A stretch of 64,000 nt of DNA from Paenibacillus lutimineralis. Its GTDB lineage: Bacteria > Bacillota > Bacilli > Paenibacillales > Paenibacillaceae. Shown here in pieces: positions 49,175 through 55,516 of the stretch. The first letter of the stretch is position 1. Each line of letters opens with the position of its first letter. The notes under the pieces are model-generated. The model was not told the DNA's origin. It was given only the letters and a program-made list of their open reading frames with translations, and searched no databases. Made by a program: the position numbers and the translations under genes. Location: positions 3,075,501 through 3,139,500 of the forward strand of contig NZ_CP034346.1 of the NCBI RefSeq assembly GCF_003991425.1, read 5' to 3'.

Positions 49175-49435
49175 ATGGACGGGGGACAAACTGAAGTGAT
49201 TCAACGGTTGGCGATAGTAGAAACGAAGGTGGACAACATGGACGAGAAGCTTGATAGAGCGATCACGGCCAATGAAACGGCAGTAGAAGCTCTATCATCG
49301 GCGCAATCGGCTCACCACCGATTGGACAAGATCGAGGACGCCCAGAAGTGGTTGTGGCGCACTATTGCGGCGTCGATCATTACGATTGTCGTCGGAGCTA
49401 TTTTAACGGTAATTAAATTGCAAGGAGGGGCTTAA
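49175..49435 (+). CDS. xhlA: XhlA-like lysis-associated membrane protein
   Basis: 86 residues. A coiled-coil N-terminus (VIQRLAIVETKVDNMDEKLD) and one C-terminal membrane helix (TIAASIITIVVGAILTVIKL) are the haemolysin XhlA layout. In PBSX, XhlA acts with the holin and endolysin. It is first in the lysis cassette. Confidence 0.92.
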   Translation: MDGGQTEVIQRLAIVETKVDNMDEKLDRAITANETAVEALSSAQSAHHRLDKIEDAQKWLWRTIAASIITIVVGAILTVIKLQGGA

Positions 49436-49436
49436 C

Positions 49437-50294
49437 ATGCAAGCACGTAAGTCAGGCAACGCACAGGGGATCGACGTATCACACTGGAACGGAACAATAG
49501 ACTGGCCTAAAGTAGCGGCTAGCGGGATCTCCTTTGCTTTTATCAAGGCCACCCAGAACAGCGTTGACAAGAAGTTTCTTGAAAACGTTAAGGGGGCGAA
49601 AGCTGCCGGTCTTTTGATTGGCGCTTATCATTATTTGGATAACTCAGTTACTACGGCAGATGCTGCTAAGGCTGCAGCCAAGAAGTTCTATAAGGCAATC
49701 CAGTCAGCTGCAGTGGACTTTGATCTCCCTCCGGTACTGGATTATGAATCGAAATCAGGTAGCTTGAGCGTGGCTGGAGCTACTACGGTTGCAAAGGCTT
49801 TTCTAAGTGAAATTGAACGATTAACTGGAGTCAGGCCGCTCCTCTACACTTATCCGGCGTTCATTGGCAACTTCATCGGATTGAGCCAATACCCTCTCTG
49901 GATTGCAAGATATAGCACTCAAGCCCCTGTTGACGCATCCGGTTGGACTCGCTGGACATTCTGGCAATATAGCGACGGTCAAAGCGGAGGCAAGCTGCCT
50001 AATGGTTCGAGAATCGTAGGCGGGATTAATGGACAGGTGGATTTGAATGAATTCGATGGTTCCGTGGCTGAGCTGAGAAATAAATACGGTCCAAAGAAGG
50101 AGGAAGCAAAGGTGACTAAGCGAGATATTAACAAGGTCAGTTCATGGGCGGCTGAGGACTGGAAGGAAGCTACAGAAAACGGTTATTTTGATGGTAGTCG
50201 TCCAGGAGCGCCGATCACACGGGAGGAGGCGGCCATTGTGATTAATAGGCTGAGGAATAACTTCCTGAAGCAGAAGGGAGGCGACGTGCAGTGA
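49437..50294 (+). CDS. Endolysin: GH25 N-acetylmuramidase with SLH-like segment
   Basis: 285 residues. The GH25 barrel has QGIDVSHWNGTIDWPKVAAS (catalytic Asp region), FAFIKATQNS, AYHYLDNS, VLDYESKSG (the second acidic residue) and WQYSDGQ. After residue 225 comes a single SLH-like repeat: VSSWAAEDWKEATENGYFDG and ITREEAAIVINRL, a domain that binds the secondary cell-wall polymer in Paenibacillus. No signal peptide, so release depends on the holin. Confidence 0.93.
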   Translation: MQARKSGNAQGIDVSHWNGTIDWPKVAASGISFAFIKATQNSVDKKFLENVKGAKAAGLLIGAYHYLDNSVTTADAAKAAAKKFYKAIQSAAVDFDLPPVLDYESKSGSLSVAGATTVAKAFLSEIERLTGVRPLLYTYPAFIGNFIGLSQYPLWIARYSTQAPVDASGWTRWTFWQYSDGQSGGKLPNGSRIVGGINGQVDLNEFDGSVAELRNKYGPKKEEAKVTKRDINKVSSWAAEDWKEATENGYFDGSRPGAPITREEAAIVINRLRNNFLKQKGGDVQ

Positions 50295-50515
50295 TGAACA
50301 AGAAAAGATGGCGTAACTACGCATTATGGGTCAGTATCGTATCACAGGTGTTATTGCTTTTGCAGCTTATTGGCCATTTGACAGGACTGTTTGACTTAAC
50401 CGATGTAATGAAGCAGGACCTACTTACCGTGGCCGATGTGCTGCTTGGATTGTTGGCTACGCTCGGGATTATTTCTAATCCAACCAAGCCAGATAGCGGC
50501 GGGTATAACCTATAG
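50294..50515 (+). CDS. Holin (phi LC3-like)
   Basis: 73 residues (GTG 50291 would add one). Two hydrophobic segments, residues 9-30 (YALWVSIVSQVLLLLQLIGH) and 43-60, with a short charged turn and a tail SNPTKPDSGGYNL. Size, NPTKPDSGG-type end and place next to the endolysin match the phi LC3 holin family. Confidence 0.88.
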   Translation: MNKKRWRNYALWVSIVSQVLLLLQLIGHLTGLFDLTDVMKQDLLTVADVLLGLLATLGIISNPTKPDSGGYNL

Positions 50516-50617
50516 TACAAGTATCTAATAAATAGACTATTTAATTGAAAGATGCCCAAACAGTTTATAGAAAATGGAATAGGATGGTGTGTACTTTAAA
50601 TACAAGGAGGTAAGCGC

Positions 50618-50770
50618 ATGGGATGTGAAGGTCTAGGCGGTGTAGAAGGTGTAGGCGAAGGCTATGGCGGTAGAGGTTTCAGCTGTGGCGGTGGATTATG
50701 GGGTTCAACTGGGGCGATTTTGGTTCTGTTCGTATTGCTTGTAATCATTTCAAGAGCCTTTATTTTTTAA
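50618..50770 (+). CDS. YjcZ-like Gly-rich small membrane protein, copy 1
   Basis: 50 residues; ATG with AAGGAGG upstream. A Gly/Tyr-rich N-terminus (GGVEGVGEGYGGRGFSCGGG), then one membrane helix (AILVLFVLLVIISRAFIF), the pattern of YjcZ-family small proteins of spore formers. Its 5' and 3' flanks are shared with copy 2 (51766-51888). It lies outside the lysis cassette and is probably expressed in the lysogen, perhaps in sporulation. Confidence 0.8.
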   Translation: MGCEGLGGVEGVGEGYGGRGFSCGGGLWGSTGAILVLFVLLVIISRAFIF

Positions 50771-50850
50771 TTACTCTAGCTATTGGCTTGCTGGGTCCAA
50801 TAATTAGGATACTGCATAAATGCGTGTGCAGACGCGCCGCCGCGCAGAGG

Positions 50851-50883
50851 AGCCCACTGACCTTGGTTGGTGGGCTTTTTTTC
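50851..50883 (+). terminator. Terminator of YjcZ-like unit 1
   Basis: AGCCCACTGACC-TT-GGTTGGTGGGCT followed by TTTTTTTC. Strong stem with a T-run. Confidence 0.88.
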
Positions 50884-50962
50884 TTTATAAATGATGACTC
50901 ACTATCATCTGAAAAATATGGTAGAATTTCGGTATACATAAGCAAGGGAGTTATTTATCAAA

Positions 50963-51166
50963 ATGAGGCAAAAATCACGTTTCATGAAGCCGCTAACCTC
51001 CGACATACACTTTTACACCGCTCAGATGGATCGGTTACCTATCATAGTTTTTATCGCGGGGGAGCTTGTGGGAAGCGGGAAGATTGAGGATATAACAAAA
51101 AATAGCGTGAAGATCAGCGGCGAGCGGTATCTTCGCGAGAGTTGTACGTTTAAATACGCTAGTTAG
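50963..51166 (+). CDS. Small Sm-like-barrel-type protein
   Basis: 67 residues. The C-terminal part (LVGSGKIEDITKNSVKISGE) reads as a small beta-barrel with the pattern x-G-x-I-x-x-I-x-x-x-x-V-x-I. AGGGAG lies about 12 bp upstream. Function unknown. Similar short barrels occur at 51386-51592 and 53849-54181. Confidence 0.5.
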   Translation: MRQKSRFMKPLTSDIHFYTAQMDRLPIIVFIAGELVGSGKIEDITKNSVKISGERYLRESCTFKYAS

Positions 51167-51174
51167 AGAGGATA

Positions 51175-51384
51175 GTGATATATACTGATGCAAGAGGTCA
51201 ATATAAAAAACCGGAAGGAACTCTTACATTAAATTTAGATCACCCAGATATGTGCCCACATTGTAGGATAATGACACAAAAATGCCTACATTCTAGCGGG
51301 AGACCTGTACTTATGTCGGCGGATAATGGCTCCGCCACAGTTTTGATTTCAAAAAAATCTCCTCTTGGCGAGGAGATTCAATAG
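51175..51384 (+). CDS. Possible small Cys-containing protein
   Basis: 69 residues from a GTG after AGAGAGG. MCPHCRIMTQKCLH could hold zinc. The 3' end overlaps the terminator of the opposing gene, which lowers confidence. Confidence 0.4.
   Translation: MIYTDARGQYKKPEGTLTLNLDHPDMCPHCRIMTQKCLHSSGRPVLMSADNGSATVLISKKSPLGEEIQ
51351..51378 (-). terminator. Terminator of the minus-strand Sm-like gene
   Basis: Read on the minus strand: AATCTCCTC-GCCAA-GAGGAGATT followed by TTTTT. It starts 8 bp after the stop of the gene at 51386-51592. Confidence 0.8.
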
Positions 51385-51385
51385 A

Positions 51386-51592
51386 TCAAATTAAGGCAAT
51401 CGCGAGCAGCGTGAACAGGCTTAATGTTAAAATGGAGTTGCGAGTTCCGAAAGATCCGTCTCTTCGATCTGTCTCCATGTACACGTTATCACTATCCACT
51501 CTTACGATTCTTCCTTCGTGTATACATCCGTCTCTTGTCCAAATGCGGACTCTCTGGTTCATGCATCGCATGCAGTTATAATAGGCGCCCAT
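51386..51592 (-). CDS. Small Sm-like protein with C-terminal membrane helix
   Basis: 68 residues; AAAGGGGTGATGAG precedes the ATG. An N-terminal CMRC pair, then a short Sm-like barrel (RVRIWTRDGCIHEGRIVRVD, DNVYMETDR) and a hydrophobic tail (LTLSLFTLLAIALI). This type is common in Bacillales genomes and is often linked to spores. Alone on the minus strand between the two YjcZ-like units, with its own terminator. Confidence 0.7.
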   Translation of the reverse strand: MGAYYNCMRCMNQRVRIWTRDGCIHEGRIVRVDSDNVYMETDRRDGSFGTRNSILTLSLFTLLAIALI

Positions 51593-51765
51593 CTCATCAC
51601 CCCTTTCTTTGACAAAGCATCATATGAACGCGTTGGACAAAAGGTCACGGCAGTTATACCAAAGTAACTACTAAATAGACTTTATCATAAGGGAATAACG
51701 TCCAATCTCTGTTACAAAGAATTGAATAAGATGGTGTGTACTTTAATTCAAGGAGGTATGCACAC

Positions 51766-51888
51766 ATGGGCGAAGCAGTTGGCGGTGTAGGCTATGGTGG
51801 CTATGGAGGAGGACTATTTACATCAACAGCGGCAATTTTAGTACTCTTCATTCTGCTTGTTATCGTTTCAAAGACATTTCTATATTAA
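51766..51888 (+). CDS. YjcZ-like Gly-rich small membrane protein, copy 2
   Basis: 40 residues. GGVGYGGYGGGLFTSTAAIL, then VLFILLVIVSKTFLY. The leader shares AYTAAATAGACT-like and GATGGTGTGTACTTTAA segments and the AAGGAGGTA site with copy 1, and both stop codons are followed by TTAATTACTCTA. It is therefore a diverged duplication of the whole transcription unit. Confidence 0.8.
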   Translation: MGEAVGGVGYGGYGGGLFTSTAAILVLFILLVIVSKTFLY

Positions 51889-51980
51889 TTACTCTAACTT
51901 GGTTGTTCCCAGAAATCAGGATATGATGTAATTACGTTAGCGGAAACACCGCAGCGCAATCCGAAAACATCGGTAAAAAA

Positions 51981-52015
51981 AGCTCCGTTGGCTAATGTTG
52001 GCGGAGCTTTTTTTA
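51981..52015 (+). terminator. Terminator of YjcZ-like unit 2
   Basis: AGCTCCG, a 14-nt loop and CGGAGCT followed by TTTTTTT. Confidence 0.88.
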
Positions 52016-52182
52016 ATTATTGATTAGAAATATCCTTATTAAGCTACCGAATTTGGCAGCGTTGAACTAACGAGCAGCATAGTGAAATGACTTGCTGTTG
52101 TTTATTTGTGAATTTATACAGGTGACCCCACATATAATGAAATTAGTCATTCGACTAGTTCTTAAGAATGTGGAGGTTAGAA

Positions 52183-52572
52183 ATGGAGCGACAGACGATA
52201 CCTCATCCAATTCTTTTGGAGGCAAGGCTAATTGCTTCGAATCAAATTTTATTGTCATATGATAAACGAACTGATTTAGCGTCAGCAACAAATGTTTCGA
52301 ATTATTGGATTAGAAGTAATATGGGTCCTGTTGGTATCGCAAGCGTAGGAATGTCGGATGCACTAACAGCAGAGAACGCAATACGCCCCGATATGGCAAT
52401 GATAACACCTGCTGACAATTCCATGATGAGATATGTCATGGGTTTCAGGGTAAATGCTATGCCTGGTATAATGTATACTGTACTCCCTTGTTTTGTTAAC
52501 TTAGAAGGCATGACTGGGTATAGAGGAGAAAACTGGGCTCCTTTCAGCAGAAATATGTTTTTTGGCATGTAA
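52183..52572 (+). CDS. Hypothetical protein, 129 residues
   Basis: ATG 52183, 7 bp after GGAGG. A soluble beta-rich protein with ATNVSNYWIRSNMGPVGIAS, RPDMAMITPADNSMMRYVMG and MYTVLPCFVNLEG. The pattern loosely resembles Ig-like extracellular domains but there is no signal peptide. Unusually rich in Met and Asn. Followed by a bidirectional terminator. Origin and role unknown. Confidence 0.6.
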   Translation: MERQTIPHPILLEARLIASNQILLSYDKRTDLASATNVSNYWIRSNMGPVGIASVGMSDALTAENAIRPDMAMITPADNSMMRYVMGFRVNAMPGIMYTVLPCFVNLEGMTGYRGENWAPFSRNMFFGM

Positions 52573-52662
52573 TTCAACCGTTGAACTTTCGAGGTCGGTT
52601 AGATTAAACTATATTTTCGCTGAATAACAAGTCAACTCGCCCAAATTAGAGAGAATATACGA

Positions 52663-52701
52663 ACAAGACCACAATGGATAATCCTAAGTGGTCTTGTTTC
52701 A
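52663..52701. terminator. Bidirectional terminator
   Basis: ACAAGACCAC and GTGGTCTTGT around a 15-nt loop, with TTTCATTT after it. Placed between two converging genes. Confidence 0.75.
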
Positions 52702-52715
52702 TTTATGAAATTGGT

Positions 52716-53390
52716 TTAATGGCTTATTTCATTTAACAACTCCGCATAATTATTTCTTACGTTGCCAACTGCGGACGACACTGGGTAGGCTCGCATCTTA
52801 TCTGCTTCATACGGAAGTAATAGTCTTAGTAGCGATGATACATCCGTATTCCCACGATCAAGCCACTCTGATTGGTCTTCCCGACGAAGGATCACCGGCA
52901 TACGATTGTGTATCTCGGCCATGAGGCTATTTGGTTCAGTGGTGATTATCGTGCAAGTTGATAACTTGTTTCCTTCTGCGTCCGCCCATATATCGTAAAG
53001 GCCTGCAAAGGAAAAAAGGCTCTCACCCTTCAACGTAATTCTATAAGGCTGTTTCGATCCATTACGCTGCTGCCACTCATAAAACCCATCAGATGGGATC
53101 ACACAACGTCGGGATGACAACAGGCGATTGAACGAAGGCTTTTCCATGATAGTCTCGGCGCGAGCGTTAATCATCTTGCTGCCGATTTTCGAATCTTTAG
53201 CCCAATTTGGGACGAGCCCCCAGCGCAGCTCTCCTAGCCTATTTCCATCCTTACCTTGAACAATGGCAGGAACATACTGCATTGGGGCCGCGTTATATAT
53301 GGGTTTATAGTTTATATTTGTATTTTTATCGACGTAGTACTGTATCATTATGTCCTCGATAGGGGCCGTGATAGTAAAGCGTCCGCACAT
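52716..53390 (-). CDS. SRAP-domain protein (YoqW/YedK-like)
   Basis: 224 residues. Begins MCGRFTI, so Cys2 becomes N-terminal and can cross-link to abasic sites in single-stranded DNA. Conserved elements: YNAAPMQYVPAI, LRWGLVPNWAKD, INARAETI, CVIPSDGFYEWQ (Glu) and EIHNRMPVIL (His). The SPbeta prophage carries a comparable gene (yoqW). It shields replication forks. The minus-strand start lies about 130 bp from the LexA-like box of the next unit. Confidence 0.93.
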   Translation of the reverse strand: MCGRFTITAPIEDIMIQYYVDKNTNINYKPIYNAAPMQYVPAIVQGKDGNRLGELRWGLVPNWAKDSKIGSKMINARAETIMEKPSFNRLLSSRRCVIPSDGFYEWQQRNGSKQPYRITLKGESLFSFAGLYDIWADAEGNKLSTCTIITTEPNSLMAEIHNRMPVILRREDQSEWLDRGNTDVSSLLRLLLPYEADKMRAYPVSSAVGNVRNNYAELLNEISH

Positions 53391-53492
53391 AATTATAACT
53401 CCTCAATAGTTATTACAGATATTATAATTACTCAATAATCTAAAATAAAGAATTCCCGCTTGCCTTTGATTGGTAGGTGGGCATTTTTACTA

Positions 53493-53537
53493 TTGATCAA
53501 GATTATCCATAAGGCATATAATACAAACATATGTTCT
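53493..53537 (+). promoter_or_regulatory. Promoter with LexA-like box
   Basis: TTGATC (53493-53498), an 18-bp spacer and TATAAT (53517-53522), then CAAACATATGTTCT (53524-53537). The last element differs from the Bacillus LexA consensus CGAACRNRYGTTYG by few positions. It would make the YolD-like unit SOS-inducible. Confidence 0.6.
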
Positions 53538-53554
53538 TATATGGAGATGATGTC

Positions 53555-53836
53555 ATGTTAAGTGATCTCGAACGAAAAGTGCTTCGAATTCTATTCAACT
53601 TCTCATCACAGAGGCACCGTATGCCGACTAAGCCTGAGTTAGAACGCACGACAGGCCGTCAATACCGAGATATTAAATCCGCTCTGGATGTGTTGGTCCA
53701 GCAGCATTATATCTTCTGGCCGGACAATCCCCGACTTGATACCATTGTCATCCTGGAGGGGTGGGAGAGGGATACATCTATGCCTAAACCCAAGCCAACA
53801 ATAACCAGTAATTTAGATTACTGGACTAAGTATTAA
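53555..53836 (+). CDS. Small winged-helix-like protein upstream of the YolD-like gene
   Basis: 93 residues from ATG 53555 with GGAGATGATG upstream. A helical N-terminus (LSDLERKVLRILFNFSSQRH), then PTKPELERTTGRQYRDIKSA and a wing-like end, resembling LexA/MarR DNA-binding folds. In Bacillales such genes often precede yolD-uvrX operons. Possible local regulator. Confidence 0.6.
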   Translation: MLSDLERKVLRILFNFSSQRHRMPTKPELERTTGRQYRDIKSALDVLVQQHYIFWPDNPRLDTIVILEGWERDTSMPKPKPTITSNLDYWTKY

Positions 53837-53848
53837 GGGGGAATAGTT

Positions 53849-54181
53849 ATGGCGGGCCTACTTGATGACGGGGGGATATGGGAGCGAAGCTTTATCTTGC
53901 CGGAACATAAGGAAGCAATGAAACGTCAAAGTCGGGAGGCAACAAGGAAGACAAGGCCGGTCCTGGATGTTCAAGAGTTGGAGCAGATCCAGCTGGTGTT
54001 GTCAGAATCGTTTCATGAGCATAAGCGAATCACGCTCCGATTGTATGATGAATATGAGGACGTAGAGATCAGCGGCATCGTGACAGTGATCCAAACATAT
54101 CGTCGAGAGATCAAATTTGCCACAACTCCAGGGGAATGGCAGTGGATTAGGATAGATGATATTTTGGGTGTATATTTATAA
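53849..54181 (+). CDS. YolD-like protein
   Basis: 110 residues. The C-terminal barrel is the YolD signature: FHEHKRITLRLYDEYEDVEI, SGIVTVIQTYRREIKF and WIRIDDILGVYL. YolD proteins are usually co-expressed with, and probably control, the UvrX/UmuC-type lesion-bypass polymerase. Here no polymerase follows; the right att region begins within 300 bp, so the module looks truncated. Confidence 0.85.
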   Translation: MAGLLDDGGIWERSFILPEHKEAMKRQSREATRKTRPVLDVQELEQIQLVLSESFHEHKRITLRLYDEYEDVEISGIVTVIQTYRREIKFATTPGEWQWIRIDDILGVYL

Positions 54182-54204
54182 GTTCAAGCAATTCACAGGA
54201 ATAA

Positions 54205-54240
54205 GCCCACTGGCATTGGCTAGTGGGTGATTTAAAATTA
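54205..54240 (+). terminator. Terminator-like hairpin after the YolD-like gene
   Basis: CCCACT, a 10-nt loop and AGTGGG with an AT-rich tail lacking a clean T-run. The 301-bp gap 54182-54482 otherwise holds only the right att elements. Confidence 0.5.
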
Positions 54241-54299
54241 TTAATATGAATAGTGATGTATCCAAAAGAGGATATTATGACTGTTCAAATGATCACAAA

Positions 54300-54329
54300 A
54301 AAATCACATAAAAATCACGTTTTCTGCGG
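54300..54329. repeat. Right arm-type integrase site candidate
   Basis: The 30-bp partner of 1926-1955 (26 of 30 identical), with AAAATCAC twice and TGCGG at the end. It lies 102 bp inside the right core. Confidence 0.5.
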
Positions 54330-54400
54330 TAGAATATGAAAGCTGGCGATATAAAAATAGAATTATTCGAGGTGACGCACAATAAAATAACGATAAACGG

Positions 54401-54423
54401 CATTTGACGAAACTTGTCGAATG
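54401..54423. repeat. Inverted repeat inside the right end
   Basis: CATTTGAC-GAAACTT-GTCGAATG, eight-base arms with one mismatch, 9 bp before the att core. It has no copy at the left end. It could be an excisionase or integrase accessory site. Confidence 0.35.
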
Positions 54424-54431
54424 CTTATGCC

Positions 54432-54445
54432 TTATGTTATACATA
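54432..54445. other. attR core candidate
   Basis: TTATGTTATACATA, identical to 1841-1854. The yerC ATG lies 38 bp downstream, so integration happens in the yerC leader and replaces its natural upstream sequence by phage DNA. Confidence 0.7.
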
Positions 54446-54482
54446 GAGAGGGAACTTGTCATGACTCGAGGAGGGACTATTA

Positions 54483-54800
54483 ATGCTTATTGATGAATTA
54501 AAAGGTAAAGCATTGGATGAATTTGTAGAAGGCATCCTAACTTTAGAGACAAAAGAGGAGTGCTATGCTTTCTTTGATGATCTATGTACTGTTAATGAAA
54601 TAAAGACATTAGTCCAACGTTTTCAAGTTGCAAAAATGCTATATAACAATAATACGTACAGTAAGATTGAATCGGATGCAGGAGCGAGTACAGCTACCAT
54701 CTCTCGTGTGAAAAGATCTCTGTACCACGGAAATAACAGCTATGAACTGATGTTCAGCCGCATGCATAACAACCCTGAGTCCAACAAGAAGACAGATTAA
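54483..54800 (+). CDS. yerC: YerC/TrpR-superfamily DNA-binding protein
   Basis: 105 residues. CYAFFDDLCTVNEIKTLVQR and NNTYSKIESDAGASTATISR form the TrpR-like helix-turn-helix of the YerC/YecD family. The host function is little studied; it is a transcription regulator by fold. GAGGAGGG precedes the ATG. The prophage sits directly upstream and may change its promoter. Confidence 0.9.
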   Translation: MLIDELKGKALDEFVEGILTLETKEECYAFFDDLCTVNEIKTLVQRFQVAKMLYNNNTYSKIESDAGASTATISRVKRSLYHGNNSYELMFSRMHNNPESNKKTD

Positions 54801-54935
54801 GCAAGCGGAAATTAGTATGAGGAATTTCTTAATATTGCAAACGGGATAAAACGCTTCCAAAATATATAATTTTGGTATAATAGGAAAGTATAGGGTTTTA
54901 TTTCTTATAGATGAAAATTAGCGGAAAAAAGAGGA

Positions 54936-54976
54936 AAGTCGAACATGATTCTATCCGAATCGTGTTCGACTTTTTT
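54936..54976 (+). terminator. Terminator after yerC
   Basis: AAGTCGAACATGATTC-TATCC-GAATCGTGTTCGACTT followed by TTTT. A perfect 16-bp stem apart from one A/T-to-G/T position. The gap 54801-55240 otherwise contains the promoter at 55094 and no gene with a credible ribosome site except a possible 11-codon GTG leader at 55151-55186. Confidence 0.9.
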
Positions 54977-55093
54977 ATTGGTACCTTTGGTTACTTATTC
55001 TTCAAGTTCATTATATGAATAATTACGATGTTAATGATTGCGATCGAAGGTCTACAGTAGCATCGTCAGGCAGATTTTTTATCGCATTAAATA

Positions 55094-55122
55094 TTGACAA
55101 AAAATAACATATTAAGGATAAT
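55094..55122 (+). promoter_or_regulatory. Promoter of the carrier-protein operon
   Basis: TTGACA (55094-55099), a 17-bp spacer and GATAAT (55117-55122). Near-consensus SigA type. The leader before the first gene is about 110 nt and contains an AGGAGGGG followed by a short GTG ORF of 11 codons (55151-55186) that could be a leader peptide. Confidence 0.7.
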
Positions 55123-55240
55123 AATTCTAATGGTAGAAAAAGGAGGGGTAGTGAAAATTCGACTGAATTGCAGAGCATTATTGTGAAAGTAAATACTCGG
55201 TTGTATCTTGACACATTATCCCAATAAAAGGAGTGTAGAG

Positions 55241-55516
55241 ATGTACGATAAAATCGTAGACATTTTATGTGCTATTAAAGAAGACCAACCGGAACTCCGC
55301 CATTCTCTTTCCCTTAATACGGATTTAAACAATGATGTAGGCCTCGATTCTTTGCAAATGATCCAGTTTATGCTCAAAGTCGAAGATCAGTTGAACGTGG
55401 TCATTGACTATGACCAATTCGATTATGAGCATCTCCACTCGATTGATGCTTTTATCTCTTTTTTGAAGAGCTGCCAGCCGCAAGAGCAGCCGTTGTACGA
55501 AGATGTCAACCAGTAA
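55241..55516 (+). CDS. Free-standing acyl carrier protein
   Basis: 91 residues from ATG 55241 with AAAAGGAG upstream. The phosphopantetheine site is NDVGLDSLQMIQFM, with Ser near residue 38, in a typical four-helix carrier. A short acidic tail follows. As the first gene of an operon with an ATP-grasp enzyme and no fatty-acid genes, it most likely carries an amino acid or a similar acyl unit as a thioester. Overlaps the next gene by 14 bp. Confidence 0.88.
   Translation: MYDKIVDILCAIKEDQPELRHSLSLNTDLNNDVGLDSLQMIQFMLKVEDQLNVVIDYDQFDYEHLHSIDAFISFLKSCQPQEQPLYEDVNQ

Larger units (their letters stand above)
1841..54445. mobile_element. Contractile-tailed (PBSX/Xkd-type) prophage of about 52.6 kb
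   Basis: Bounds are set by the 14-bp identical repeat TTATGTTATACATA at 1841-1854 and 54432-54445, with the integrase at the left end. Between them lie a lysogeny module, early regulators, recombination and replication genes, terminases, portal, head, sheath, tube, tape measure, baseplate, fibres, lysis genes and right-end cargo. Every module expected of a functional temperate myovirus is present and I saw no frameshifted structural gene apart from the programmed one in the tail chaperone. It separates nhaC from yerC. Confidence 0.9.

Noticed and set aside
50698..51087. 129-codon plus-strand ORF after the first YjcZ-like gene
   Set aside because: It overlaps the supported YjcZ-like gene, a terminator and the next small gene in another frame.
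54300..54329. The 30-bp arm repeat as the att crossover core
   Set aside because: The copies differ at 4 of 30 positions, while the 14-bp repeat further out is identical and marks where the host flanks begin.
55015..55107. 30-codon ORF before the carrier-protein gene as a RiPP precursor for the SPASM enzyme
   Set aside because: No ribosome binding site, it runs through the promoter, and it has no precursor-like core. The carrier-protein route explains the operon better.
55208..55240. TTGACA at 55208 as a second promoter of the carrier-protein operon
   Set aside because: The expected -10 position falls on the ribosome binding site and has no TATAAT-like sequence.
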